Positions 43,628 to 51,673 of a stretch of DNA of 64,000 nucleotides are shown one piece after another. Position 1 is the stretch's first letter, and the number at the start of each line of letters is the position of its first letter. A program made the translations under genes and the position numbers. Source of the stretch: Bacteroidota bacterium (GTDB lineage: Bacteria > Bacteroidota > Bacteroidia > Bacteroidales > Paludibacteraceae); NCBI GenBank assembly GCA_023459355.1, contig JAEWUM010000003.1, forward strand, positions 62,001-126,000, given 5' to 3'. Under the pieces are notes generated by a model that ran no database searches, was not told the origin of the DNA, and saw only the letters and a list, made by a program, of their open reading frames with translations.

Positions 43628-44437
43628 CTATTTTTCCTTTTTTATCGCTGTTAGTGCATACACCATAGGGATTTTATCATCCAACAGTTTTATTCTGAAT
43701 TTATTCGGTTCAAATTCTATTGTCTTGTTGAAGCAATTGTATGGCGAATAGTCGAACTCATCAAAGGATTTTATTTCAAGCCGGTTTTTGATCAGACTAT
43801 TCAGCACCTCGCTTATGCCATGATTCCACGCCACATACGACAGTGATAAATCTGCATGCTTATCGGCATAAGTCCCGTTTTCCGTTTCAACGATTGCGCC
43901 CGTATTAAAATAGCTGTAACCGATTTTCTCAAAGTCATCGTCAAATATCCACACAACCGGGTGAAACTCTACAAACACAAATAGTCCGTTCGGCTTTAAG
44001 AAATCGGCAATAATTTTAGCCCACTTGTCGAGGTCGGGCAACCAACCAATTGTGCCGTAACTTGTAAAAACGATATCAAATTTTTCGTCTAAGTGATTAG
44101 GCAAGTCATAAATATCGCAACAAACGAACTTTGCGTTCGAACCGGTTTCCTTTGCAATTTGCCGGGCACTTTCAATCGCTTTGTCCGAGAAATCAACGCC
44201 TGTCACCTCCGCACCAAGTCTGCTCAACGAAATCGTGTCTTGTCCGAAATGACACTGCAAATGCAATATACTTTTGCCTTTGATATCGCCGAGTAGGTTC
44301 AACTCGATGTCGTTTAATGAACTTCTTCCTTTCAGAAAACTATCGAGGTCGTAAAATTCCGACTTTATGTGTGTTTCGATTCTGCTGTTCCAGGATTGGC
44401 GGTTGATTTCTATGTAGTTGTTGTGGGTGGGCATCAT
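43628..44437 (-). CDS. class I SAM-dependent methyltransferase
   Basis: 269 residues. The SAM loop ILHLQCHFGQDTISLSRLGA, then EVTGVDFSDKAIESARQIAK, FVCCDIYDLPNHLDEKFDIV and FTSYGTIGWLPDLDKWAKII are typical of the methyltransferase-11/25 group. The first residue pair can be M1 or M2 (MMPTHNNYIEI). Substrate unknown. It stands at the edge of the AT-rich accessory block, in the same direction as the genes that follow it upstream. Confidence 0.87.
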   Translation of the reverse strand: MMPTHNNYIEINRQSWNSRIETHIKSEFYDLDSFLKGRSSLNDIELNLLGDIKGKSILHLQCHFGQDTISLSRLGAEVTGVDFSDKAIESARQIAKETGSNAKFVCCDIYDLPNHLDEKFDIVFTSYGTIGWLPDLDKWAKIIADFLKPNGLFVFVEFHPVVWIFDDDFEKIGYSYFNTGAIVETENGTYADKHADLSLSYVAWNHGISEVLNSLIKNRLEIKSFDEFDYSPYNCFNKTIEFEPNKFRIKLLDDKIPMVYALTAIKKEK

Positions 44438-44575
44438 CTCAACTGAGTTAGTTTTTAAATTAGCTGTTTGTATATTCTATCCGTATTTCGACTTAATTGT
44501 CATTCAATTGTGCTGAAAGTCTTTATTTCTCTAAACTTACCCCTGACGGCTGAGGCGTGTATTATGGGCTTGGGT

Positions 44576-46567
44576 TTACTTTTTATCATCCAACTCTTTT
44601 ATCGGCACTGCATTTAGTTTAGTATATTCATTCTCAAGCGATTCTCTGAGTTCTTGAATTACTAATTCTCTATGATTCCTAAAGAGTGTAAACCTTATAC
44701 ATTTTAAGACAGTTTTGTGTTCTATAAATCTTATAAAAAGGGATACTGCAAATAATATAAATGAAATTGCGCCTGTTAGTTCAACATCTAATAGTTTAAA
44801 TTTCGTATAATTGAGTAGCCACAGCGTGAAAACAACAAACACAAATACTATATAATTCCATGCAACCTTATTTAATGCAATTATTTTATTTGGTAACTTG
44901 CTGTCAACATATTTATCTCTTTTCCTTTCATAACGCTCTATTTCAATATTGAACTGATTATCGATATGCTGTTGTTTCATAGACTCAATTAGTATGTTTT
45001 GTTGCCTTATTAAATCTGATTGTCCATCAATTTTTGAATGAACTTCTTCATCTCTCTTTGATAATCTTTTTACAGTTTTAATGAATTCTTCATCTGGTAT
45101 TGACCTAAGTTCTTCAGCAGCTCCATTTGTTAGTTGACCTTCTGACATTCGAATACTAATTGAAAAGACATCTTTTTCCTGCAAATCTCCAAGTTGTAAG
45201 GCTTTTTTTGCTCGGCTATTTATTTCTTTTATTGTTTTAATACTTGGCACTTTATGCTGCTTGTATTTTGCAATATAAGTTGCCAATCCACCTTTTGATA
45301 ATGACTTAAGATCAAATTGTTCTTGGTTAGGGTTTGCGAGCCATAAAAGTGATAATAGTTCGTTAGCACTGATTTTGTATCTTTCATGAAGTTTAAATCC
45401 TATACTTGAAAAGTAGTCGTTATGGAAGGTATTATTCAAAAACCAACATTTAGAATCTGCAAATTCATTTATATTATCTCCGCGTTTCTTGTTTACATAA
45501 AAAAAAGCAACAGTGTCATTTAGCGCACTCAGCTTTTGGTTGTGTCTAATCTCTAACAACTCTTTATATTTGTCACTTTTTTTTGCTTCATCAACAAGAC
45601 TTTTTATTCTTGCTTCGTATATAATCTCAATGTTGAACTTTTTAATGAGATTATCAATATTATCCTTTATTCTTTCCAATTGAGTCTTGTCAAGGCCTTT
45701 TCTAATGCAGGCTCCAAAGACATCTGCTTCTTTAATAAGTCCAATATCCTTATTTGCGAAATCCTGTAATCTTGTGCTTAAAAGAATTTTAATCTGTTCA
45801 ACCGTACTATATAAAATAGAAAACCGATAACCAAGCCTTTCACATATTTCATGGAGATGTTTACAAGTCATATACGCCTCTTGAGTGTTTAAATCAATTA
45901 GACTTATGAAATAGTTTGTGTCAATAAGTAGCTCTGTATTCGTAACAGGTGCATTTATCTTGAATTCAAAATATGAAGATATTATACTCCCTAAATAAAC
46001 GTCGCTTATTATTTTGAAAATTCTGTCATCTTTGAATCTTAACATTAAATATTTGGGAATATGAAAGTCAAAATTTAATTCCTCATATGTTTTTGTTGAA
46101 AAAAGGTCAATTTTTTGAGCACATATAAACTTAACTAGGTCATCGAAATTTGAAGTTACTTCAATTGAACGGCAGAAACCATCAAAATCACTTTTAAGAA
46201 TTTCAATGTTTTCTGTTTCAATTTGAATATCTTCGTCTATATCAAAAAACACATATGCATTGATTATGAAACTTTTGTCTTGGTAATATGCAAATACTTT
46301 TTCGTTAGAGATTTCTTTGTTGATTTGAGACAAAATAAAGTCCAAAACGCCCAGTGGGATTTCGATTCCAAAGAATTCAAGGATTTTTGTTTGTATTTCT
46401 GAAATACTTTTACCTTTTACATTTGTATTTCCACGTTCTCTCGAGTATTCAACAATACCTTTCTTTACGATTGGGAAAAAAATTTCAGCAATAGTACTAT
46501 GTTCAGAATACCTTGTCTCCTTTAAATGAGTTAATAACGAATACGTAATTAATGTTTTGTTTTCCAT
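44576..46567 (-). CDS. membrane-anchored protein with PIN-like domain, unknown function
   Basis: 663 residues from MENKTLITYSLLTHLKETRY. Residues ~195-400 look PIN-like: TELLIDTNYFISLIDLN opens with the typical hydrophobic-Asp-T-N motif, and further acidic positions are in SALNDTVAFFYVNKKRG and FADSKCWFLNNTF. A charged helical stretch (SKRDEEVHSKIDGQSDLIRQ) leads to two C-terminal membrane helices (WNYIVFVFVVFTLWLLNY and ISFILFAVSLFIRF). PIN domains are mostly RNases. I know no named family with this layout. Low GC like its neighbours. The 320-nt upstream gap separates it from the SIR2-like gene. Confidence 0.7.
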   Translation of the reverse strand: MENKTLITYSLLTHLKETRYSEHSTIAEIFFPIVKKGIVEYSRERGNTNVKGKSISEIQTKILEFFGIEIPLGVLDFILSQINKEISNEKVFAYYQDKSFIINAYVFFDIDEDIQIETENIEILKSDFDGFCRSIEVTSNFDDLVKFICAQKIDLFSTKTYEELNFDFHIPKYLMLRFKDDRIFKIISDVYLGSIISSYFEFKINAPVTNTELLIDTNYFISLIDLNTQEAYMTCKHLHEICERLGYRFSILYSTVEQIKILLSTRLQDFANKDIGLIKEADVFGACIRKGLDKTQLERIKDNIDNLIKKFNIEIIYEARIKSLVDEAKKSDKYKELLEIRHNQKLSALNDTVAFFYVNKKRGDNINEFADSKCWFLNNTFHNDYFSSIGFKLHERYKISANELLSLLWLANPNQEQFDLKSLSKGGLATYIAKYKQHKVPSIKTIKEINSRAKKALQLGDLQEKDVFSISIRMSEGQLTNGAAEELRSIPDEEFIKTVKRLSKRDEEVHSKIDGQSDLIRQQNILIESMKQQHIDNQFNIEIERYERKRDKYVDSKLPNKIIALNKVAWNYIVFVFVVFTLWLLNYTKFKLLDVELTGAISFILFAVSLFIRFIEHKTVLKCIRFTLFRNHRELVIQELRESLENEYTKLNAVPIKELDDKK

Positions 46568-46604
46568 GGTATATTGTTGTTTTGTTATTTTGTTAACCTT
46601 GCTC

Positions 46605-46646
46605 TTAACGCCCGAGGCAACTTGTCGGAGGTTCACTTGCGTTCAA
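46605..46646. repeat. attC-like nested inverted repeat
   Basis: Outer arms TTAACGC / GCGTTCAA enclose CCGA-GGCAACTTG-TCGG. The nested imperfect arrangement recalls integron attC sites, but the core sites do not match the consensus well. No integrase is in view. Confidence 0.3.
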
Positions 46647-46960
46647 CTCCATTATCCATACCTGTTCGCAATCGTGGTGCGACTTTTCCTAAACGCTCAG
46701 CACCATAGCTCTTTACTACAGCACCTTTAGGAGGTTTGATACCTTCTCCTGTAAAATGACTCCGATGGGTCAGTACCACTGTACTTCCATCATCTCAATT
46801 ATAACATGCAGGGGTTAACCTGCTTCTTGACACAATATGAAACGTTGTGGAGTGCGGGCTTCGTCACTGTCTGCCGTTGCAAAAACTGATGCGGGGGAGA
46901 ACACTTCAAATAACCACTTATACCCCAATATTTTATACATGATATTGTGAATAGTTTTTA
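46633..46960. other. gene-free gap with higher GC than its neighbours
   Basis: About 320 nt between the SIR2-like and PIN-like genes. It is visibly less AT-rich than the genes on both sides and holds a 53-codon open frame on the minus strand (46633-46794) reading VVLTHRSHFTGEGIKPPKG then VAPRLRTGMDNGVERK, without a good start. A GCAGG/CCTGC hairpin lies at 46812-46830. I recognise neither a family nor a structured RNA; it may be a decayed insertion. Confidence 0.4.
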
Positions 46961-48307
46961 TTATCTCAACAATCTTTTTAGTCTTGTATATTTTCTTGTA
47001 GTTGATATGTTTTTTAATTCATTGTATGTGTTGGAAGGGATTTTGTCTTTTCCCTTTTGCCATGTATAATATGCGGCTCTGCTCTCTCCAAGTTGAGTTC
47101 CTATATAAAAACTTAGTTTATCTAGATTATAAACAATTGACTCAAATAAAGCTGGAGGTATTTTCTCTAAATCAATATTTATTAAAATCTCAATTAATAT
47201 GGTAAGGTTTTCATTATAAGCATGAAACGCTCCATTTGGGATTGACCTTTCCCAAGTCTCATCAATGGCTTTTGAAAATAGTTCAAGAAAACCAGTTATT
47301 AGGAAAACGTTCTCTTTGGCAAGCGTACTAATTATATCTGAACGGAACTCAACATCATCTATAAAACTTTTCACAACATTCTCATCAGGATTTTCAAGAT
47401 ACTCGTTAATATCTTTTAGGTGTATACATCGTTCTTCATCTATCCTTTGATGAACTGTAATTGATTCTGACACATCATTGAGGAATTGCTGTAAATCATT
47501 GAACTCTACTATTATTATTCCATTTCTATCTCTATAGGGATTTACTTCTGGTCTTTCTTTGTAAAGCAATTGTATTATATCGTGTGGATAATTAATTTTC
47601 TGGTTAGAATAAACATTTTTAACCCAATCTACAGCTGTCAAAACATTAACGTCCCCTAATCCATAACCTATAATCAATGTGGTCGATTCTTTAATTGAAA
47701 GTGAAAGTTTTTGTTGTCGATATTGATTTGGTCTAAACAAACTTATATAATCTTCTTGAGAAATAATTATTGAGTTAGGGTTTGTACGAATACCATGTAA
47801 ATGATAGATTGGAATTAGATTTTTTGGAGATATTAATTGGTCATCTGGGCTAAGTGAAATGGATTTCCCCGTTAATAGACACTCAATGATTAAATCATAA
47901 TTAGTGGTAATAATCCAATTGGGCGCCATATTAAGTAAGAGTTTACCATATACGTCTCTTTTTTCTTTTTCTGGATACCAACTGGTTAAATCTGCAATTT
48001 TACTTTTAATCTTGTTAACTGCAATTGTGTAATCAATTTTTTCCTTTTTTGAAATTTCTTTTGCTAATTCAGTTGCAATTTCTGGATAGGATAACCCTTC
48101 GGTTTGAATATCTTCAAATAAGTCAATCTGAAATTCATCTGCTAATTTATAAATTAGTTTTTTCCATGAAAGGGCAATTTCATCTTCATCGTTTAAAACA
48201 GCCATAGACATCCCTGCTCCAATAAAAAGACCAAGATTTCCATATATTGAAGATTCAGAAATTAACTTCAATACTTCTTTCCGTGATATTTGCTCTGCTT
48301 TCTTCAT
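46961..48307 (-). CDS. SIR2-like domain protein, probable NADase of a defence type
   Basis: 448 residues. The SIR2 fold is visible from NLGLFIGAGMSMAVLNDEDE (GAG-S loop, residues ~25-45), through WIITTNYDLIIECLL (TTNYD, ~135) and LIPIYHLHGIRTNPNSIIIS (HLHG, ~170), to TLIIGYGLGDVNV. The C-terminal ~200 residues are helical and unlike sirtuin deacylases; the zinc-binding cysteines of sirtuins are missing. Such SIR2-like proteins are known as NAD-depleting effectors in anti-phage systems, and that is the likely role here by family. A partner sensor is not obvious. Confidence 0.82.
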   Translation of the reverse strand: MKKAEQISRKEVLKLISESSIYGNLGLFIGAGMSMAVLNDEDEIALSWKKLIYKLADEFQIDLFEDIQTEGLSYPEIATELAKEISKKEKIDYTIAVNKIKSKIADLTSWYPEKEKRDVYGKLLLNMAPNWIITTNYDLIIECLLTGKSISLSPDDQLISPKNLIPIYHLHGIRTNPNSIIISQEDYISLFRPNQYRQQKLSLSIKESTTLIIGYGLGDVNVLTAVDWVKNVYSNQKINYPHDIIQLLYKERPEVNPYRDRNGIIIVEFNDLQQFLNDVSESITVHQRIDEERCIHLKDINEYLENPDENVVKSFIDDVEFRSDIISTLAKENVFLITGFLELFSKAIDETWERSIPNGAFHAYNENLTILIEILINIDLEKIPPALFESIVYNLDKLSFYIGTQLGESRAAYYTWQKGKDKIPSNTYNELKNISTTRKYTRLKRLLR

Positions 48308-48315
48308 AAAATTAT

Positions 48316-48373
48316 GCACAACGAGAGGCGCTAAGCGGCACACCCGATAGGGTTGTGCTTAGTGCATGTTAGC
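48316..48373. repeat. attC-like nested inverted repeat upstream of the SIR2-like gene
   Basis: Outer arms GCACAAC (48316-48322) and GTTAGC/GTTGTGC; inner arms CTAAGC / GCTTAG and CACACCC / GGGTTGTG around a GATA loop. The AAC...GTT outer pair and unpaired spacers resemble integron attC sites. It lies directly before the start codon. Similarity is structural only. Confidence 0.35.
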
Positions 48374-48410
48374 AAATCGTGCATTCTTTTTTTAATAAAT
48401 AAATCATTTC

Positions 48411-49079
48411 TTACAATAATAAAAGACTGTTAATAACGGTTTGGAAATCTTTTTTATAAATTTGTTCTTTGTCAAGTCTATACGATAAAGTTAATATATA
48501 CCTTGTATTGCTTCTTTCAAAAGAGTAGTTTAGAACAAAAACCTCAGGCCTATTTCCAAGTTGTCTTACATGACTGTAAGAAACACAAGACATATTATTG
48601 ATTTTAATCAGTTTTACACCATTCCATTGCACCAACTTTACATTATTTTGTGAGTAAGACTCTGATAAAGTAGTTTTTATTTCAGTGTCAATTTGGTTTA
48701 ATCTATTTGTTGAAATTGATTTAATATCTGAATTGACGTCAATGACTTTGTCAGAAATATACTCATTGACACTTAATATAATTCTTGCATATTTTTCAGA
48801 TGCAGTTTGTTCTCGATTATTTAGTCCTTTTTGCTGAAAAACAAAATTTGGACTTGACATGTCTAATGCGCGATAATAGCTATCAGCCATTTTCCGAAAC
48901 TTACCTGATTGAATTTCCATCGTTGGTGGGATGTCAATCTGTAAGTTGTTCGGAATTAAATATCTGTCCCAATCACTTACAAGAATTGGAGATTGTTGAT
49001 TTGATTGTGCAGATATAATAAATAATGAATTTGAAATTAACAAATTCATAAGTAATAATTTTATAAGTTTAATTTTCAT
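48411..49079 (-). CDS. secreted protein of unknown function
   Basis: 222 residues with a clear signal peptide (LIKLLLMNLLISNSLFIISAQ). The mature part has a PxDIPPTMEIQ-like start (NLQIDIPPTMEIQSGKFRKM), a helical middle and a beta end (KLIKINNMSCVSYSHVRQLG; RYILTLSYRLDKEQIYKKDF) reminiscent of PsbP/DUF1795-type lipid- or protein-binding folds, though I cannot assign it. It follows the J-domain gene after 51 nt. Confidence 0.6.
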   Translation of the reverse strand: MKIKLIKLLLMNLLISNSLFIISAQSNQQSPILVSDWDRYLIPNNLQIDIPPTMEIQSGKFRKMADSYYRALDMSSPNFVFQQKGLNNREQTASEKYARIILSVNEYISDKVIDVNSDIKSISTNRLNQIDTEIKTTLSESYSQNNVKLVQWNGVKLIKINNMSCVSYSHVRQLGNRPEVFVLNYSFERSNTRYILTLSYRLDKEQIYKKDFQTVINSLLLL

Positions 49080-49130
49080 ATTAATAGATTTATTGTTTTG
49101 TATGTAACTGAATTATAACTTATTACTTTT

Positions 49131-50540
49131 TTATGGATAACGCATATAAACTGATTGATAAATGTTAATTGAAAATTTATTATTGCCAGTATCCTTAATT
49201 GTTAGATTCCCAGCATTACTAAATTCAATTTCTTCAACCCACGAATAAATACTTTGAGGTACCCAAAGACAAATAAATTCGTCTGAACGTTTATCAAAAC
49301 ACCAAAGACAACCTTTAAAAATAGAAAAAACCAAAAAATCATTATTTTCAACTATTGTTGAAGATAATGAGCTAATTTCGCTTAACTTGAAAATCTCATT
49401 TCTCGTACGAACCTGATTAAAATAGACAAAATTCATAGTTGTTTGTAATAATGTGTCAATTGGTATAGCATTTTCATCTAAGAATTTTTGGGCTATTTTT
49501 TCTGATTGCGTTTGTTCCTTTACGCGATTTGACATACTCAATCTTTTCTCCAAGAAACTTTCGATATCTGATTTGTTTTTGAGATTTAAACTTTTGTTTA
49601 TTGTTACTTTTGTTATTACACTTGGTAATTCATCATAAACGATAGAATATTTTTCCCTTGTTAAAATATCTACCATAACGAATGCTAAACAAAAATTCCC
49701 TAAACTACCACCAGAATCATAAGATTCATAATAAAAATATCGTTTGTTATTCAATGAAATAAATTTCACCGAATCAACTTCCTTTCCAATGTCTGATTCA
49801 ATCCACCTTGAATCAACTGTCCATTTTCCTTCACTTAACCGAAGGATAGTCAAATAAAATTTGTTCTCTTCTGATTGATTGTCATAGATTTCTTGTTGAA
49901 AAAAGAGTATTTGTCTATCATTTATTTGAAAAGACGTATCAGGTATTACGTGAAAAATATTTCTATAAATATCAAGTTGTTTATGATATGATATGGCTAT
50001 TTCTAAACTGTCAATTACAATAGGTTTATCTATGCTATCACATTTAGGTATTGAAAAAACAACAGCTAAAATGATAAAAATTATTGGTGTTGAGATTATT
50101 AGAAATAAAATATTTTTTCCAGCATCTTTTAAGCCTGCTTTTGTCATGCCAAGCAAATCTTCAAGTGTTTCTTTTGCGAGGTTTATAGCTTGCTGTCTCG
50201 CATTTTCCATCCACCTATATAAGACTTCATCATGAACCTCATATTCTTTTTCAGCATTGGAATATCCATTATTAGATTTAATTGGCTCATCTTCAACGAT
50301 TATTTGAGTCGACTTTTTGAATTCATTAAATCTCAAATACTCTTCATTATATTTAGCCCGAGCTTCAAAATCTTTTAAAATCAAATAGGCTTCATTTATA
50401 TCTTGCATTATTTGAGTTGTATCTTTACCAATATTTCTATCAGGATGCCAACGTAATGCTTGCTTTTTAAAAGCACTTTTTATTTCTTCAATTGTTGAAT
50501 CTGAGCTAATATCAAGAATCTGATAGTAGTCTTTGAACAT
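49131..50540 (-). CDS. membrane protein with N-terminal J domain
   Basis: 469 residues. Residues 1-70 are a complete J domain: DYYQILDISSDSTIEEIKSA, then ALRWHPDRNIG with the HPD motif, then MQDINEAYLILKDFEARAKY. A membrane helix follows at ~150-170 (FLIISTPIIFIILAVVFSIP), then a ~300-residue domain I do not recognise, including KRYFYYESYDSGGSLGNFCL. It has no zinc-finger region, so it is a type III J protein that would recruit DnaK to the membrane. The small membrane-protein gene ends 2 nt before it starts. Confidence 0.8.
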   Translation of the reverse strand: MFKDYYQILDISSDSTIEEIKSAFKKQALRWHPDRNIGKDTTQIMQDINEAYLILKDFEARAKYNEEYLRFNEFKKSTQIIVEDEPIKSNNGYSNAEKEYEVHDEVLYRWMENARQQAINLAKETLEDLLGMTKAGLKDAGKNILFLIISTPIIFIILAVVFSIPKCDSIDKPIVIDSLEIAISYHKQLDIYRNIFHVIPDTSFQINDRQILFFQQEIYDNQSEENKFYLTILRLSEGKWTVDSRWIESDIGKEVDSVKFISLNNKRYFYYESYDSGGSLGNFCLAFVMVDILTREKYSIVYDELPSVITKVTINKSLNLKNKSDIESFLEKRLSMSNRVKEQTQSEKIAQKFLDENAIPIDTLLQTTMNFVYFNQVRTRNEIFKLSEISSLSSTIVENNDFLVFSIFKGCLWCFDKRSDEFICLWVPQSIYSWVEEIEFSNAGNLTIKDTGNNKFSINIYQSVYMRYP

Positions 50541-50542
50541 AT

Positions 50543-50767
50543 TTAGTCCTTTTTTAAGATAAACTTATCATCTTCTGAGCTATCATCATTTTTTTTATCT
50601 TTATTTGGTTTCCATTTAATTACAGCTATTAAAAATCCAACAAAACCAATTGACAAAATTGGCCAAAGAAATCCAGCTCCAGTGCCAGAACTTGTTGCGC
50701 TGTTTATAACCAAGACTAAAACTAATGCGATTAAAATTACTACTGCTTTTAATAATCCTGTTCTCAT
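50543..50767 (-). CDS. small membrane protein
   Basis: 74 residues: two membrane helices (KAVVILIALVLVLVINSA and GFLWPILSIGFVGFLIAVIK) with a GTGAG turn, then a highly charged tail (KPNKDKKNDDSSEDDKFILK). No family recognised. The 2-nt gap to the J-domain gene implies co-transcription. Confidence 0.62.
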   Translation of the reverse strand: MRTGLLKAVVILIALVLVLVINSATSSGTGAGFLWPILSIGFVGFLIAVIKWKPNKDKKNDDSSEDDKFILKKD

Positions 50768-51350
50768 AAAAGTATATTTTTTTTGTTGTTATAATATATA
50801 TTTTCCACAATATTTCCTGTATAAGGTCTAATGCAACTGTTTTTCTTTGCATGTTTGCTAACACCCAAATATCTCCAACTCCATTCCCTTAATACCCAAC
50901 TCATCGTTCATATTTCGCTTTACAGTAAGCACTAATCCATTAAAAACAAGGAAATAAAAAACATTATCAAGCATGTTCAATACACATACTACAAATACCA
51001 ATCACCCAAATCAACCACCATCCACCTCCCGCACAACCCCAGAGAAAGAACACTTGTGCGTATCAGCATCAGACCATCCGGTTAACATTTCATCCGTAGA
51101 AATTTCAGCTTACAAACATAAAAATAAATTTTGATAATTTTAACTCACACCCCCAACTTTCTTTCATTTTTAATCACTTACCTGCATATTAGCTAAATAA
51201 AAATGTATTATATCCCGCTGCAAGTGCCGGTTTAATCACATTCATTAGCAGTAGTAAAAACAATTTAACCCTGTTAAGGGTAAACAATTTAGATTATTTA
51301 AGTGTCAGGAAATTTTGTCAGGTACTGACAACCTGCAAAAAATGGCAGAT
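50768..51350. other. 583-nt stretch without a recognised gene
   Basis: AT-rich sequence between the small membrane-protein gene and the 22-nt repeat array. I see no convincing open frame. Small hairpins occur (AACCCTGTTAAGGGT near 51270; TGTCAGGTACTGACA near 51317). No promoter could be assigned with confidence. Confidence 0.5.
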
Positions 51351-51612
51351 AACAGGATTTGAAGCAGTTAGAGGGAAAACAGGACTTGTGTTTTCCCAAA
51401 ACAGGATTTGACTTCAGTGAAAACAGGACTTCGTCGGAGACAAAACAGGACTTGGTGAAATGCAAAACAGGACTTTGGCATGACGAAAACAGGACTTGCG
51501 TTCGGACAAATCAGGACTTGGCGTCAACTAAAACAGTATTTGGCGAAAACAAAAACAGGACTTCGCCATGTCTAAAACAGGACTTCGCAGCGAGCAAATC
51601 AGTATTTACAAA
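51351..51612. repeat. array of 12 short repeats with a 22-nt period
   Basis: Twelve copies of a core AAAACAGGACTT (variants GGATTT, GTATTT, AATCAGG) each followed by 10 variable nucleotides. The C of the CAGG/CAGT core lies at 51353, then 51380, 51402, 51424, 51446, 51468, 51490, 51512, 51534, 51556, 51578 and 51600: eleven units in exact 22-nt register after one 27-nt step. Spacer pieces differ from each other (for example GTGTTTTCCC, CGTCGGAGAC, GCGTTCGGAC). It starts just beyond the terminator of the HU-related gene. It is not CRISPR-like in size and no cas gene is near. The degenerate last unit lies next to the terminator. Confidence 0.92.
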
Positions 51613-51615
51613 AAA

Positions 51616-51649
51616 AACCGGGCGACTTATCGAGGTAAGCCGCCCGGTT
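51616..51649 (-). terminator. intrinsic terminator of the HU-related gene
   Basis: Stem CCGGGCGACTTA / TAAGCCGCCCGG (11 of 12 pairs, plus two A-T pairs) with a short loop, followed on the minus strand by a run of eight T. It lies 25 nt after the stop codon; the T-run merges into the last unit of the 22-nt array. Confidence 0.9.
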
Positions 51650-51673
51650 CGTTCGGGTTCATGGATAATCAGC

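Noticed and set aside
46633..46960. Group II intron remnant
   Set aside because: Some phrases looked intron-like, but I could not find a domain V hairpin or an intron-encoded protein nearby.
51351..51612. CRISPR array
   Set aside because: Core of 12 nt and spacers of 10 nt are far below CRISPR sizes, and no cas gene is in the window.
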